In this document: positions 9,193-17,628 of the stretch, one piece after another
Layout: each line of letters opens with the position of its first letter
Position numbering within the stretch: position 1 is the stretch's first letter
Source of the DNA: Bacteroidia bacterium
Lineage (GTDB): Bacteria; Bacteroidota; Bacteroidia; UKL13-3
Direction of reading: 5' to 3'
DNA: 38,591 nucleotides
Assembly: GCA_023151275.1 (NCBI GenBank)
Contig: JAKLJI010000027.1
Coordinates: 1-38,591, forward strand
The notes under the pieces: model-generated
What the model was told of the DNA's origin: nothing
Databases searched by the model: none
The model's input: the letters and a program-made list of their open reading frames with translations, nothing else
Program-made: the position numbers and the translations under genes

Positions 9193-10611
9193 TTATTTCC
9201 CTTCGAGTCCTAACGAAGCTCCTAATTCCTGCATCAATTGCATGGCAGCCTCGCGTGAATTCGGAATATTTCCATCCAAAATAGCCTCACGTATAGCTAC
9301 TTTAATTTGTCCAACCTGACGCGAAGGTCCAATTCCAAAATAAGCCATAATATCTTCACCACTTACCGGAGGTTGCCAATTGCGTAGGGCATCTCGCTCT
9401 TCCACTTCCCGCATCAACTCCCTAACTCGTTCCAAATTTCTTCTGTATTTGGCAAGTTTGTCGGGATGCTTTGTGGTCATATCGGCACGACAAAGGATAA
9501 ACAAATCATCCAGTTCGTCCCCGGCATCAACAATCAAACGGCGAATTGCAGAATCCGTTACCCCATCTTCAGCTAAAGATTTTGGCCGATGATGCATAGC
9601 TACCAGCTTTTCCACATAACGCAGCTTTTCGTTAAGCGGCATTTTTAGCCGAGAAAAAATACGGGATACCATGCGCGAACCTTTGTCTTCATGTCCATGA
9701 AAGGTCCAACCCTCACCCGGAATAAACCGTTTGCAGGGAGGTTTTCCTATATCATGCAACAATATTGCCCATCGTAACCACAATTCATTTGTTTCTTCTG
9801 CACCTTGATCGATTACCTGAAGAGTATGTAAGAAATTGTCTTTATGTGCTTTTCCTTGAACCACTTCTACCCCTTTCATGGCTTCCAATTCGGGCAAAAT
9901 GAGTTTTAACAATCCAGACTTATGCAAGTGCATCCACCCAATTGAGGGTTTTGGACTTAGCATTATTTTATTGAGTTCTTCTGCGATTCGCTCGGCGGAA
10001 ACAATTTTAATTCGGTCCTTGAATTTGCGAATAGCCTCAAAAGTTTCAGGATGAATGCTAAATCCAAGCTGAGCTGAAAAACGGATAGCGCGAATCATTC
10101 GCAATGGGTCGTCATCAAAGGTAATATCCGGGTTGAGTGGTGTTCTCAACACCTTAGCTTCCATATCCTTTAGGCCATCAAAGGGGTCGATTAACTGACC
10201 AAAATTTTCAGGATTCAAACTAATGCCCAATGCATTTACAGTAAAATCCCGGCGTTCCTGATCCTCTCGGAGGGTACCCGGACTAACTGTTGGCTTACGA
10301 CTATCGCGGGAATAACTTTCTTTCCTTGCTCCAACAAATTCAACTTCACAGTCTTTTGCCTTCAGCATGGCTGTTCCAAAATTCTTGAAAACGGCCACTT
10401 CTCTATCCGGGTAAAAGCGTTTTTGAAATTGCTGAGCAAATTCTATTCCGTCACCAATCACAACTACATCAATGTCTTTGGATTCCCTTCCCAAAATCTT
10501 ATCGCGCACAAAACCGCCAACCAAATATGCCTCCAAATTGGTTTGTTTAGCTACCTCTGCCAATTGAGCAATTGCAGGCTCATCCAATGAAAAAACGGGA
10601 AAATCGGTCAT
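9193..10611 (-). CDS. cca: CCA tRNA nucleotidyltransferase with HD domain
   Basis: This is a 472-residue class II nucleotidyltransferase that adds or repairs the 3' CCA end of tRNAs. GGFVRD (32-37) and the catalytic pair Asp46/Asp48 in KDIDVV form the active site. RRDFTVNALG (120-129) and RMIRAIRFSAQLGF (171-184) are the nucleotide- and tRNA-binding motifs. The HD phosphohydrolase signature LLHDIGKP (HD at 286-287) follows. The length and domain order match the long HD-containing bacterial form, which usually makes the complete CCA. The ATG at 10611 overlaps the stop of the upstream glycosyltransferase in an ATGA arrangement, implying translational coupling. Confidence 0.95.
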   Translation of the reverse strand: MTDFPVFSLDEPAIAQLAEVAKQTNLEAYLVGGFVRDKILGRESKDIDVVVIGDGIEFAQQFQKRFYPDREVAVFKNFGTAMLKAKDCEVEFVGARKESYSRDSRKPTVSPGTLREDQERRDFTVNALGISLNPENFGQLIDPFDGLKDMEAKVLRTPLNPDITFDDDPLRMIRAIRFSAQLGFSIHPETFEAIRKFKDRIKIVSAERIAEELNKIMLSPKPSIGWMHLHKSGLLKLILPELEAMKGVEVVQGKAHKDNFLHTLQVIDQGAEETNELWLRWAILLHDIGKPPCKRFIPGEGWTFHGHEDKGSRMVSRIFSRLKMPLNEKLRYVEKLVAMHHRPKSLAEDGVTDSAIRRLIVDAGDELDDLFILCRADMTTKHPDKLAKYRRNLERVRELMREVEERDALRNWQPPVSGEDIMAYFGIGPSRQVGQIKVAIREAILDGNIPNSREAAMQLMQELGASLGLEGK

Positions 10612-11729
10612 AATAAGGTAGAATAGTGTTGATGCAAATCTTTACTCAATTGTTCGGCGTTGAACTTTTCGGCTTGCAAAATACCTTTTTGAATGTGGTG
10701 ATGACGAATGCCTTCATTAAAAACCAATTCCTGAATGCCTGTAACCATCTCTTCAATTGAATTTGGATGACAATAATATACCGCTTCACCCCCAACTTCA
10801 ATCAAACTGGATGTTTTGGCCACTAGCACAGGTATTTTACTGCGCATGGCTTCCAGAACAGGAATGCCGAAACCTTCAAAATGACTCACATAGGCAGCCG
10901 CAATTGCACCTTGAAACAAAGCAGGTAATTCTTTGGCCGAAATTCTCTCCAAAAAAACAACCTTGTTCTGAAGCTTACTGCTGTTTACAAAAGCTTGCAT
11001 TTCCGGAAATAAATCCCCTTTCTTGCCCACAAACACCAATTTCAAATCTGGAATTGCAGCCTGATGAAAGGCTCTAAGTAAGTTGAGTTGATTTTTCCTT
11101 TTTTCAAGTGTTCCAACACACACTAAATAAGGCCCTTGAATTTGATGTGCATGCAATACAGCTTGGATAAATTCAGGCGACTTTTCAATTCGGAACAATT
11201 CGTCGCAATCCTGGTAAAGGGTTTTTATTCGGTCTGATTTTACTCCCAAAAATTCTTGCAAATCTTCTGCGGTTTGATTGCTGCAAGCCAACACCAAATC
11301 TGCTTCAGCCAAAGATGTGCGCATTTTTTTCAAGTAAATTCTTCGGTCGATTTGATTGTACAATTCGGGATAACGAATAAAAATTAAATCGTGAACCGAT
11401 AACACCGAGCGAATTCCGGACTTTGTTAAGCCGGAAGGAATCTCATTGCTTAGACCATGAAATAGCTTGATGCCATCCTTCCTCAAATCGTTAACAATAC
11501 CACCACTTCGCCATAACGATGAAAACAACTTCCATTTACCGGATGGAAAACGTTCGTGTAAATTTCCACCATGTGGAATCTTCCAATACAATTGGTTTTC
11601 CTTGTGGTGGTAAAGGTACAGTTGGTCTTCTGAAAATTGGCGAGAATAGGAAGCCAGCAAGCGTCTGGAATAATTCCCCAAACCAGTTGCATTGTGAAAA
11701 GCCCTTTTGGCGTCAAATCCTAACCTCAT
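10608..11729 (-). CDS. Glycosyltransferase family 4 (GT-B fold)
   Basis: The 373-residue protein starts MRLGFDAKRAFHNATGLGNYSR, a standard N-terminus for this group; an ATG 24 bases further upstream is also in frame but would add a non-conserved MIFLICGE. The acceptor domain is followed by the nucleotide-sugar domain with YLVCVGTLEKRKN, and the E-x7-E motif sits in HFEGFGIPVLEAM. It transfers a sugar from an activated donor to an unknown acceptor, probably a cell-surface glycan. Its stop overlaps the start of cca by four bases. No other polysaccharide genes are next to it. Confidence 0.88.
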   Translation of the reverse strand: MRLGFDAKRAFHNATGLGNYSRRLLASYSRQFSEDQLYLYHHKENQLYWKIPHGGNLHERFPSGKWKLFSSLWRSGGIVNDLRKDGIKLFHGLSNEIPSGLTKSGIRSVLSVHDLIFIRYPELYNQIDRRIYLKKMRTSLAEADLVLACSNQTAEDLQEFLGVKSDRIKTLYQDCDELFRIEKSPEFIQAVLHAHQIQGPYLVCVGTLEKRKNQLNLLRAFHQAAIPDLKLVFVGKKGDLFPEMQAFVNSSKLQNKVVFLERISAKELPALFQGAIAAAYVSHFEGFGIPVLEAMRSKIPVLVAKTSSLIEVGGEAVYYCHPNSIEEMVTGIQELVFNEGIRHHHIQKGILQAEKFNAEQLSKDLHQHYSTLL

Positions 11730-11892
11730 TTCGCCGCAAATTAAGAAAATCACACCGAAACCCTTTTCCTAAAGCGGATAATCTCTGATTTTTGGTTTGT
11801 GAACGGCCTATCCTATTGACATCAATCATTCAACAGCTTGACAAATATCAAGGATACTCGGGCCAATTTTATCCTTCTTAGCAAGAAAAACC

Positions 11893-13275
11893 ATGTACAT
11901 CCAACAACTCTATACCAACTGCCTGGCAGAAGCAGCATATTACATTGAAAGTGAAGGTGAAGCAGCAATAATTGATCCCCTTCGCGACACCCAACCTTAC
12001 CTGGATTTGGCGGAGGGCCGGAATGCGAAAATCCGTTATGTATTTGAAACCCATTTCCATGCTGATTTTGTTTCCGGGCATTTGGATATTCAGCGAAAAA
12101 CCGGGGCTGAAATTGTTTATGGTCCGGGTGCAAAAGCAGCATATCCCATTTACGAAGCGCAGGACATGGAAGTATTCCAACTGGGCGCAATTTTCATTCA
12201 ATTGCTGCATACTCCTGGCCATACGCTTGAGTCATGTTGTTTATTATTAAAAGATGAAAACGGTAAAAACCAAGCTGTTTTTACGGGTGATACCTTGTTT
12301 GCCGGTGATGTAGGCAGACCAGATTTGGCGGTAAAATCAGACCTAAGTAAAGAAGATTTGGCAGGTATGCTTTACGATTCAATTCAATCCAAACTACTTG
12401 TACTTGAGGATGATCTCATTGTTTATCCAGGCCATGGTGCAGGTTCTGCATGCGGCAAAAACATTGGAAAAGAAACGCAAACCACGATTGGAGCCCAGCG
12501 AAAAACAAATCCAACCTTGAATTGCGGAGGAAAAGAGGAGTTTGTAAACTTGGTTGCCAATGGGTTGGATGAACCGCCAAAATATTTCTTCATGGATGCG
12601 GCTATCAACAAAAATGGGTATCAAGATATTAATGAGGTGCTCAGCAAAAATGCCATTGCACTACGCGTTGACCAACTCCTTCAAGAACAACAAAAAGGTA
12701 CCGTAGTACTCGACACAAGAAACCCGGACGAATTTGAAAAAGGATTTGTACCAGGTTCTATTAATATTGGTTTGAACGGGCAATATGCAGTCTGGGTTGG
12801 AACCTTGATAGATTTTGGAACTCCGCTCATTCTAATTGCTGATGAAGGCAAAGAACAAGAGGCTATCCTTAGGCTTGCACGAGTTGGATTTGAACGCGTT
12901 TTCGGATACTTGGATGGTGGATTTGAAACCTGGCTGAAAGCAGGCAAGCAGGTAGAAACCATTGCAAGTATTGATGCAGCAAACCTGAACGAAGAACTCG
13001 GAATTGAGACCTCAAAAGTGATAGATGTTCGAAATCCTTCGGAATGGAATACAGGTATTATTGATGGTGCAGAATTGCTACCTTTGTCGAAACTGGAATC
13101 AAAAATCAATAACCTTGATCCTGAACAAACTTACCTCATTCACTGCGCTGGTGGATATCGAAGTATGATGGCCGCTTCTATTCTGAAAAAGCATGGTTTC
13201 AACCGGATAAAAAATATTCGGGGCGGCATTTCAAAAATCAGGGAACATGGCTTTGCTTTGGTGATTCCGCAATAA
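11893..13275 (+). CDS. ETHE1-like metallo-beta-lactamase/double-rhodanese fusion (persulfide dioxygenase-sulfurtransferase)
   Basis: The 460-residue cytoplasmic protein starts with a metallo-beta-lactamase domain (1-~250). Its metal motif THFHADFVSGH (His54, His56, Asp58, His63), HTPGH (His110), TGDTLF (Asp133) and YPGHG (His181) resemble persulfide dioxygenases, which oxidise glutathione persulfide to sulfite. Two rhodanese domains follow. The first (~262-355) has IADEGKE where the catalytic loop should be and lacks the cysteine, so it is probably structural. The second (~373-455) keeps Cys418 in HCAGGYRS and should carry persulfide. DUF6132 and OsmC genes follow closely, giving a sulfane-sulfur handling cluster. 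Confidence 0.9.
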   Translation: MYIQQLYTNCLAEAAYYIESEGEAAIIDPLRDTQPYLDLAEGRNAKIRYVFETHFHADFVSGHLDIQRKTGAEIVYGPGAKAAYPIYEAQDMEVFQLGAIFIQLLHTPGHTLESCCLLLKDENGKNQAVFTGDTLFAGDVGRPDLAVKSDLSKEDLAGMLYDSIQSKLLVLEDDLIVYPGHGAGSACGKNIGKETQTTIGAQRKTNPTLNCGGKEEFVNLVANGLDEPPKYFFMDAAINKNGYQDINEVLSKNAIALRVDQLLQEQQKGTVVLDTRNPDEFEKGFVPGSINIGLNGQYAVWVGTLIDFGTPLILIADEGKEQEAILRLARVGFERVFGYLDGGFETWLKAGKQVETIASIDAANLNEELGIETSKVIDVRNPSEWNTGIIDGAELLPLSKLESKINNLDPEQTYLIHCAGGYRSMMAASILKKHGFNRIKNIRGGISKIREHGFALVIPQ

Positions 13276-13283
13276 ATTCAAGC

Positions 13284-13505
13284 TTGGAACTCATTAAAAA
13301 ATACAGATTTGCCTTAATTGGCGGAGCCATTGGAGCCCTTGCAGGCCTTGCCTATTGGTACTTTGTTGGATGTAAGGATGGCACCTGTGCAATTACTTCA
13401 AACCCTTGGAGAAGCAGTGCTTATGGTTTTATCATGGGCATTTTGGCTGGTGATGGATTTAAAAAGGAAAAGAAAAAAACGACTGAACATGGGAACCCTT
13501 CATAA
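13284..13505 (+). CDS. Small DUF6132-type membrane protein
   Basis: The 73-residue protein probably starts at TTG 13284, eight bases after the previous stop. One hydrophobic segment (9-28, FALIGGAIGALAGLAYWYF) is followed by GCKDGTCAITSNPW, a conserved Cys-Gly motif of this family, then a second hydrophobic stretch (~44-56) and a lysine-rich tail. The family is commonly found beside rhodaneses, which fits the location between the persulfide dioxygenase fusion and OsmC. The paired cysteines suggest a role in sulfur handling at the membrane, but that is inference. Its end overlaps the OsmC start by 17 bases in another frame. Confidence 0.72.
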   Translation: MELIKKYRFALIGGAIGALAGLAYWYFVGCKDGTCAITSNPWRSSAYGFIMGILAGDGFKKEKKKTTEHGNPS

Positions 13506-13896
13506 AGCTGAAACTTTTCACAACAAAGGCATGAAATTTACCAGTCTGGTAAATAACCATGAATTCGTTATGGATGACGTGGATGGAGATTCAGGACCAA
13601 GACCAAAACCGCTCCTATTAAGCGCGCTAGCCGCCTGCTCAGGAATGGATGTAGTTTCAATTCTTGAAAAGATGCGGGTAAATTTCAGCGACTTTTCCAT
13701 GGAAACTGAAGGCGATTTAACCGATGAACATCCTAAAGTTTATTCTGAAATTCGATTGACCTACAGAATTAGAGTCGCCGAGGAAGATCAAGAAAAAGTA
13801 AAAAAGGCGGTGGAGCTTTCTGAAGAAAAATACTGTGGGGTTGGTGCAATGTTAAAAATGGTTTGTCCGATTGTTTATTCTATCAAATTCATTTGA
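13489..13896 (+). CDS. OsmC/Ohr family peroxidase-like protein
   Basis: With the ATG at 13489 the protein has 135 residues, the normal size. Longer in-frame versions from 13318 would only add sequence that overlaps the DUF6132 gene and is not conserved. The two redox cysteines are present: Cys50 in ALAACSGMD and Cys116 in KYCGVGAML. The family reduces organic hydroperoxides, and several members also react with persulfides. Being third in line behind a persulfide dioxygenase fusion and DUF6132, a role in sulfane-sulfur or hydroperoxide detoxification is reasonable. The reading frame overlaps the preceding gene by 17 bases. Confidence 0.87.
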   Translation: MGTLHKAETFHNKGMKFTSLVNNHEFVMDDVDGDSGPRPKPLLLSALAACSGMDVVSILEKMRVNFSDFSMETEGDLTDEHPKVYSEIRLTYRIRVAEEDQEKVKKAVELSEEKYCGVGAMLKMVCPIVYSIKFI

Positions 13897-13903
13897 TTAA
13901 ATA

Positions 13904-14200
13904 TCAATTGAAATGAAGCTTGGGGAATCGGAACGCCTCACCATCGTGAATCATTAAGGGGTGAATTTCAAGCGTGATAAAGCGGTGAATGGGAAATTGT
14001 TGCACAAAATCTAAAACTTCTTCTGCTTCTTCTGCATCAAAAATAATCCAACCTTTTGTTCTATCTTGATTTATGGTGTAGGTTAATATGCGTCCATCTG
14101 CAATCAGCTGGTCTATAAACAGCCGATGCGAAGGGATCATCTGAATAAATTCCTGATCAATGGTATCAGGGAGAAACATTTCAACCATAAAATGGGCCAT
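13904..14200 (-). CDS. Small YciI/muconolactone-isomerase-like protein
   Basis: The 98-residue protein looks like a ferredoxin-fold monomer: MAHFMVEMFLPDTIDQEFIQMI, GRILTYTINQDRTKGWIIFD, EEVLDFVQQFPIHRFITLEI. The pattern resembles muconolactone isomerase/YCII domains, but there is no aromatic-degradation neighbour and no safe enzymatic assignment. It starts seven bases after the DUF1801 gene on the same strand, so they form a two-gene unit. It converges on the OsmC gene with only seven bases between stops. Confidence 0.62.
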   Translation of the reverse strand: MAHFMVEMFLPDTIDQEFIQMIPSHRLFIDQLIADGRILTYTINQDRTKGWIIFDAEEAEEVLDFVQQFPIHRFITLEIHPLMIHDGEAFRFPKLHFN

Positions 14201-14207
14201 ATCAATC

Positions 14208-14585
14208 TTATTTCTTTTTGGGGGCTTTAACTTTTGTATGTTCTTTTCGGAAAATGGCGATTTCCTTCACCAATTCAAAGGGAATTTCTTTTTCATAAGG
14301 AAATTGAATTGCACCCTTACTAAAGGTTAAACCCAGTTGGGAAAGTTTTGGGGCAAAAGCCTCAATGCCTCTACCCGTTGGATAAAACCCAAGGTGCTTT
14401 TTATTCACTGCAAAATAAACCAATACCTCTGTTGTTTTAAACGCAGGCATTCCATAGCTTATAACTTCTTGCGCATCAGGAAGTAGCTCTTTGAGGAAAT
14501 TCCTGAATTTTTGTGCAATGGATTTTCCGGGTTCATCAACCAATGCAAGGTATTCGTCAATCGTCCCAACCTTAATTCTTTCCAT
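14208..14585 (-). CDS. DUF1801 (YdhG-like) protein
   Basis: A 125-residue protein beginning MERIKVGTIDEYLALVDEP; a GTG two codons upstream is an alternative start. EVISYGMPAFKTTEVLVYFAVNKKHLGFYPTGRGIE is the diagnostic core of DUF1801, a domain seen in YdhG-type proteins that are sometimes called iron chaperones. The end is basic (KEHTKVKAPKKK). Function is not established. A TAACTTGT box lies four bases before the ATG, the same geometry as in front of fmt and ridA, so the transcript may be leaderless. Confidence 0.82.
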   Translation of the reverse strand: MERIKVGTIDEYLALVDEPGKSIAQKFRNFLKELLPDAQEVISYGMPAFKTTEVLVYFAVNKKHLGFYPTGRGIEAFAPKLSQLGLTFSKGAIQFPYEKEIPFELVKEIAIFRKEHTKVKAPKKK

Positions 14586-14742
14586 ATTCACAAGTTAGTT
14601 TATCCGGTAAACTGCTTATTCACAATTTTCACCCATGAAGGACAAATTGCTGGAATGCCAATAAATTTGGATATATATTGAGGCTTCTAAAGGATTTAAC
14701 AATAACTTAACTTGAATTACCTCAAGTTTGCGGAGCATTAAA

Positions 14743-16821
14743 ATGATACAGGATAGAAAGGGATATTTGATAAAAGATAGGGAAATCAGCTGGCTGAATT
14801 TCAATGAAAGAGTATTGCAGGAGGCCGAAAATTCCCAAACTCCGTTAATGGAACGTTTGAAATTCCTGGCTATTTTCTCTTCCAACCTCGATGAATTTTT
14901 CAGGGTACGTGTGGCTCAAATCCGTCGCATCCAACGAATTAGCCCCAAAAAACCAATAAGCGAATTTCAAAGTTCACCAGATGAAATTCTCTCCGAAATA
15001 CAACAAAAGGTAGTATCACTACAAGAGCGATTTACCCAAGTTTATCAAAATCAAATAATCCCGGAGCTAAACAGAAAAAAGATTTTCCTGAAAGAAGAGA
15101 AAGACCTGAGCGAAAAGCAATTGGACTTAACTTGGGAGTACTTTCGAGCCAACGTTTTGCCACAATTGTTTCCTGTTTTAATTGATGATTCAAAAAATCC
15201 TCCGCATTTAAGAGATAGAAGCATTTACCTAGCAGTTCGCATGGAGCGAAGAGATGGGAAATTGCCTCCAAAGCATGCTATTATTGAAGTTCCAACCGGA
15301 ATTGTTGGCCGCTTTCATATTTTGCCGGAAAGTGGAGATGAAAAGCATATTATCTTACTGGAAAACATCATCCGTGCCTATTTGCCAGCTGTGTTTTCTA
15401 TTTTTGATTACGACCAATACGATGCCTACATCATAAAACTAACGCGTGATGCTGAGTTCACCATTAGTCAGGAGGAAAGCGACTATTCAGTAACCCTTCT
15501 TGATAAAATTCAAAAAAGTCTGAAACAGCGCTCAAAGGGTAATCCAACGCGTTTTGTGTTTGATGAACAAATGCCCAAAGAAATGCTTGAGTTGCTTATT
15601 AGAAAGCTTGAGCTAAAGCACGTTAATCTCATTCCCGGGGGCCGGTACCATAACTTCAAGGATTTCATGGATTTTCCAAAAGTGGGTAAGCCGGAGGATT
15701 ACTTTGAATCCTTGCCGCAAATTCCTGTGAAACGCCTAGATAGGGCAAAAACCATGTTTGATGAAATCACCAAAAGTGATTTACTCTTGCATCACCCCTA
15801 TCAATCTTTTGATTACCTGATTCGTTTGTTGCGTGAAGCCGCGATTGACCCTCAGGTTACAAGCATAAGGATTACCTTGTACCGGGTTGCCAGAAATAGT
15901 AATGTGGTGAATGCCTTAATTAATGCCATCAAAAATGGGAAAAAGGTAATTGTTTTGATGGAGTTACAGGCAAGGTTTGATGAGGAATCAAATATATACT
16001 GGACAACACAACTTCAGGAGGCTGGTGCACAGGTTTATTTTGGAAAACCAGGCCAAAAGGTACATTGCAAACTTTGCCTGATTCACCGAAAAGAGGGCGA
16101 TAAAACGAGAAAATATGCCCACCTTTCAACTGGAAATTACAATGGCGTAACAGCTCGTCTTTACAGTGATTTTGCGCTCTTTACCCGCAATCAAGAGTTG
16201 TGCGAGGAATTGGAAATGGTTACGGATATGCTGTTTAGCAACCTAAAAAGAAGTGGTTACAAACATTTGTTGGTTGCTCCAGATTTCATGAAAAAGCAAT
16301 TCCTCAACCTCATTGATTTTGAAATGCGTGAGGCTCTGGCTGGACGGTCATCTGGAATTGTCGCAAAGATGAATTCCCTTGTTGACGTCGATATTATTCG
16401 AAAACTTGTAGATGCATCAAGAGCAGGAGTGAAAATAAAACTCATTGTTAGAGGAATTTGCTGTTTGGTTCCTGACAATCCAAACATTTCAATCATCAGC
16501 ATTATCGACAGGTATTTGGAGCATGCGCGTGTATTTCAGTTTCACGCTGCCGGAAAAAATTTGATCTACCTTTCATCGGCAGATTGGATGACCAGAAACC
16601 TGGTAAATCGCATAGAAATTGCATTTCCTATTGTTGATTCCAAGTTAAAGGAACGAATTATGGATATCCTTCAGCTTCAGCTTAACGACAATCAGAAAGC
16701 CAGAATCATTGATGGGGTGTATGATAGTCACAAAGTGGGTTCTAAGGATAGTCTTGCACTTCGTTCGCAATATGAAACCTGGGCTTATTTAAAAAATCAG
16801 GAAAACTTGTGGCAGGAATAG
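14743..16821 (+). CDS. ppk1: Polyphosphate kinase 1
   Basis: The 692-residue enzyme polymerises the gamma phosphate of ATP into inorganic polyphosphate, reversibly. REISWLNFNERVLQEAE and FSSNLDEFFRVRVAQIRR form the N-terminal domain. The phospholipase-D-like catalytic part contains KVHCKLCLIHRKEG with the autophosphorylated His441, then YAHLSTGNYNGVTARLYSDF, and a second conserved His in YLEHARVFQF. Length is normal. I chose the ATG at 14743 over a TTG at 14728 because MIQDRKGYLIKDREISW matches the family start. The RNase P RNA promoter begins four bases after the stop. Confidence 0.96.
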   Translation: MIQDRKGYLIKDREISWLNFNERVLQEAENSQTPLMERLKFLAIFSSNLDEFFRVRVAQIRRIQRISPKKPISEFQSSPDEILSEIQQKVVSLQERFTQVYQNQIIPELNRKKIFLKEEKDLSEKQLDLTWEYFRANVLPQLFPVLIDDSKNPPHLRDRSIYLAVRMERRDGKLPPKHAIIEVPTGIVGRFHILPESGDEKHIILLENIIRAYLPAVFSIFDYDQYDAYIIKLTRDAEFTISQEESDYSVTLLDKIQKSLKQRSKGNPTRFVFDEQMPKEMLELLIRKLELKHVNLIPGGRYHNFKDFMDFPKVGKPEDYFESLPQIPVKRLDRAKTMFDEITKSDLLLHHPYQSFDYLIRLLREAAIDPQVTSIRITLYRVARNSNVVNALINAIKNGKKVIVLMELQARFDEESNIYWTTQLQEAGAQVYFGKPGQKVHCKLCLIHRKEGDKTRKYAHLSTGNYNGVTARLYSDFALFTRNQELCEELEMVTDMLFSNLKRSGYKHLLVAPDFMKKQFLNLIDFEMREALAGRSSGIVAKMNSLVDVDIIRKLVDASRAGVKIKLIVRGICCLVPDNPNISIISIIDRYLEHARVFQFHAAGKNLIYLSSADWMTRNLVNRIEIAFPIVDSKLKERIMDILQLQLNDNQKARIIDGVYDSHKVGSKDSLALRSQYETWAYLKNQENLWQE

Positions 16822-16824
16822 ACC

Positions 16825-16832
16825 TACCTTTG
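16825..16832 (+). promoter_or_regulatory. -7 promoter box of rnpB
   Basis: TACCTTTG is an exact TAnnTTTG match placed directly after the ppk1 stop codon. It ends four bases before the predicted 5' end of RNase P RNA. A TTG at 16807-16809, inside ppk1, may serve as the -33 element. Confidence 0.65.
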
Positions 16833-16836
16833 CAAA

Positions 16837-17197
16837 GCAAAATCGGCTGTCGCTTTTGCAAAAAAGAGGAAAGTCCGGGCAACACAGAGCACCATACTGC
16901 CTAACAGACAGGGCACCAACAGGTGTACAGCCAGTGCCACAGAAAACAAACCGCCAAGGTACTTGTACCTTGGTAAGGGTGAAAAGGTGGAGTAAGAGCC
17001 CACCGGTTTTTCAGTGATGAAAAACGCATGGTAAACCTTATGGGTTGCAAGGTCAAATAGGCTCCGGATCAGGCTGCTCGTCTGCTACCGAAAGGTTACC
17101 GGAGTGGGTAGACCGCTTGAGATTTGCGGCAACGTAAATCCTAGAGAAATGATGGCCGGCCAAAATTGGCTTACAGAACCCGGCTTATGGTTTTGCA
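16837..17197 (+). ncRNA. rnpB: RNase P RNA, bacterial class A
   Basis: This is the catalytic RNA that removes 5' leaders from pre-tRNA. The conserved core elements appear in order: GAGGAAAGTCCGGGC near 16866-16880, the GCCACAGAAAAC segment, GGTAAGGGTGAAAAGGTG, GTAAGAGCCCACCGG, CAAATAGGCTCCGGAT, and the 3' ACAGAACCCGGCTTA block (17173-17187). P1 is formed by GCAAAA at 16837-16842 with TTTTGC at 17191-17196, which sets both ends. The length of about 360 nt is normal. The P3 region is short. A terminator follows at once. Confidence 0.96.
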
Positions 17198-17229
17198 GGG
17201 AGGTTAACTTCGGTTGATCTCCCTTTTTT
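17198..17229 (+). terminator. Terminator of rnpB
   Basis: An 11-pair stem with two G-T wobbles (17198-17208 with 17213-17223) carries a TTCG tetraloop and runs into six T residues. Confidence 0.93.
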
Positions 17230-17230
17230 A

Positions 17231-17272
17231 TTACAATAAAAGGCTATTCCAAATGACAGTTTGAAATAGCCT
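17231..17272 (-). terminator. Minus-strand terminator for the small membrane protein transcript
   Basis: Reading the minus strand, AGGCTATT (17272-17265) pairs with AATAGCCT (17248-17241), with additional CAAA/TTTG pairing inside. The 3' arm runs into TTTATT. It is convergent with the rnpB terminator and about 120 bases downstream of the 57-codon gene at 17395-17568, which supports a transcript from that strand. Confidence 0.75.
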
Positions 17273-17394
17273 CTTGCCCTTAAACGTTTTGAAAAATCTC
17301 CCAATGATTTCAAATTAACGCCTAACGAATTTTATATTTTTTGGCTTGAAATTAACAACATCACTTACAAAAAATGATAAGTGGCAAGTTTGAA

Positions 17395-17568
17395 CTATCT
17401 CTTGGCGCTCCTAAAAAGTTCAATCATGTCAAATTTTATCTCTTTTTCGATGGCGCTACCCAAATCAATTTCAAAGCCGGTTGCCACGATTAAAATCATC
17501 AGCATACAAAATAAAAAGCCAGATCCCATCATGACAATCAAGGCTTTAGAGTTAATTTGTTGATTCAT
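17395..17568 (-). CDS. Small single-pass membrane protein (57 residues)
   Basis: On the minus strand, ATG at 17568-17566 opens a 57-codon frame ending in TAG at 17395-17397. The product has a polar N-terminus (MNQQINSKA), a strongly hydrophobic helix at about residues 10-30 (LIVMMGSGFLFCMLMILIVA), and an amphipathic charged tail (EIDLGSAIEKEIKFDMIELF, ending RSAKR). I do not recognise a family. Support comes from placement: a promoter-like pair (TTG, 19 bases, TATCTTTA) lies 30 bases upstream, and a good minus-strand terminator lies downstream. It follows fructosamine kinase by 56 bases on the same strand. Confidence 0.6.
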   Translation of the reverse strand: MNQQINSKALIVMMGSGFLFCMLMILIVATGFEIDLGSAIEKEIKFDMIELFRSAKR

Positions 17569-17598
17569 ATCTTTACGCTATTTGCTTGTTTTCTTATG

Positions 17599-17628
17599 TA
17601 AAGATACGAAAAAGACATACAAAGTCAA
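17599..17628 (-). promoter_or_regulatory. Putative promoter of the 57-residue membrane protein
   Basis: On the minus strand a TTG (17628-17626) is followed after exactly 19 bases by TATCTTTA (17606-17599), one mismatch from TAnnTTTG. The -33 part sits at the stop codon of the fructosamine kinase gene. Confidence 0.45.

Noticed and set aside
13318-13488. N-terminal extension of OsmC
   Set aside because: It overlaps the DUF6132 gene in another frame and has no OsmC-like sequence.
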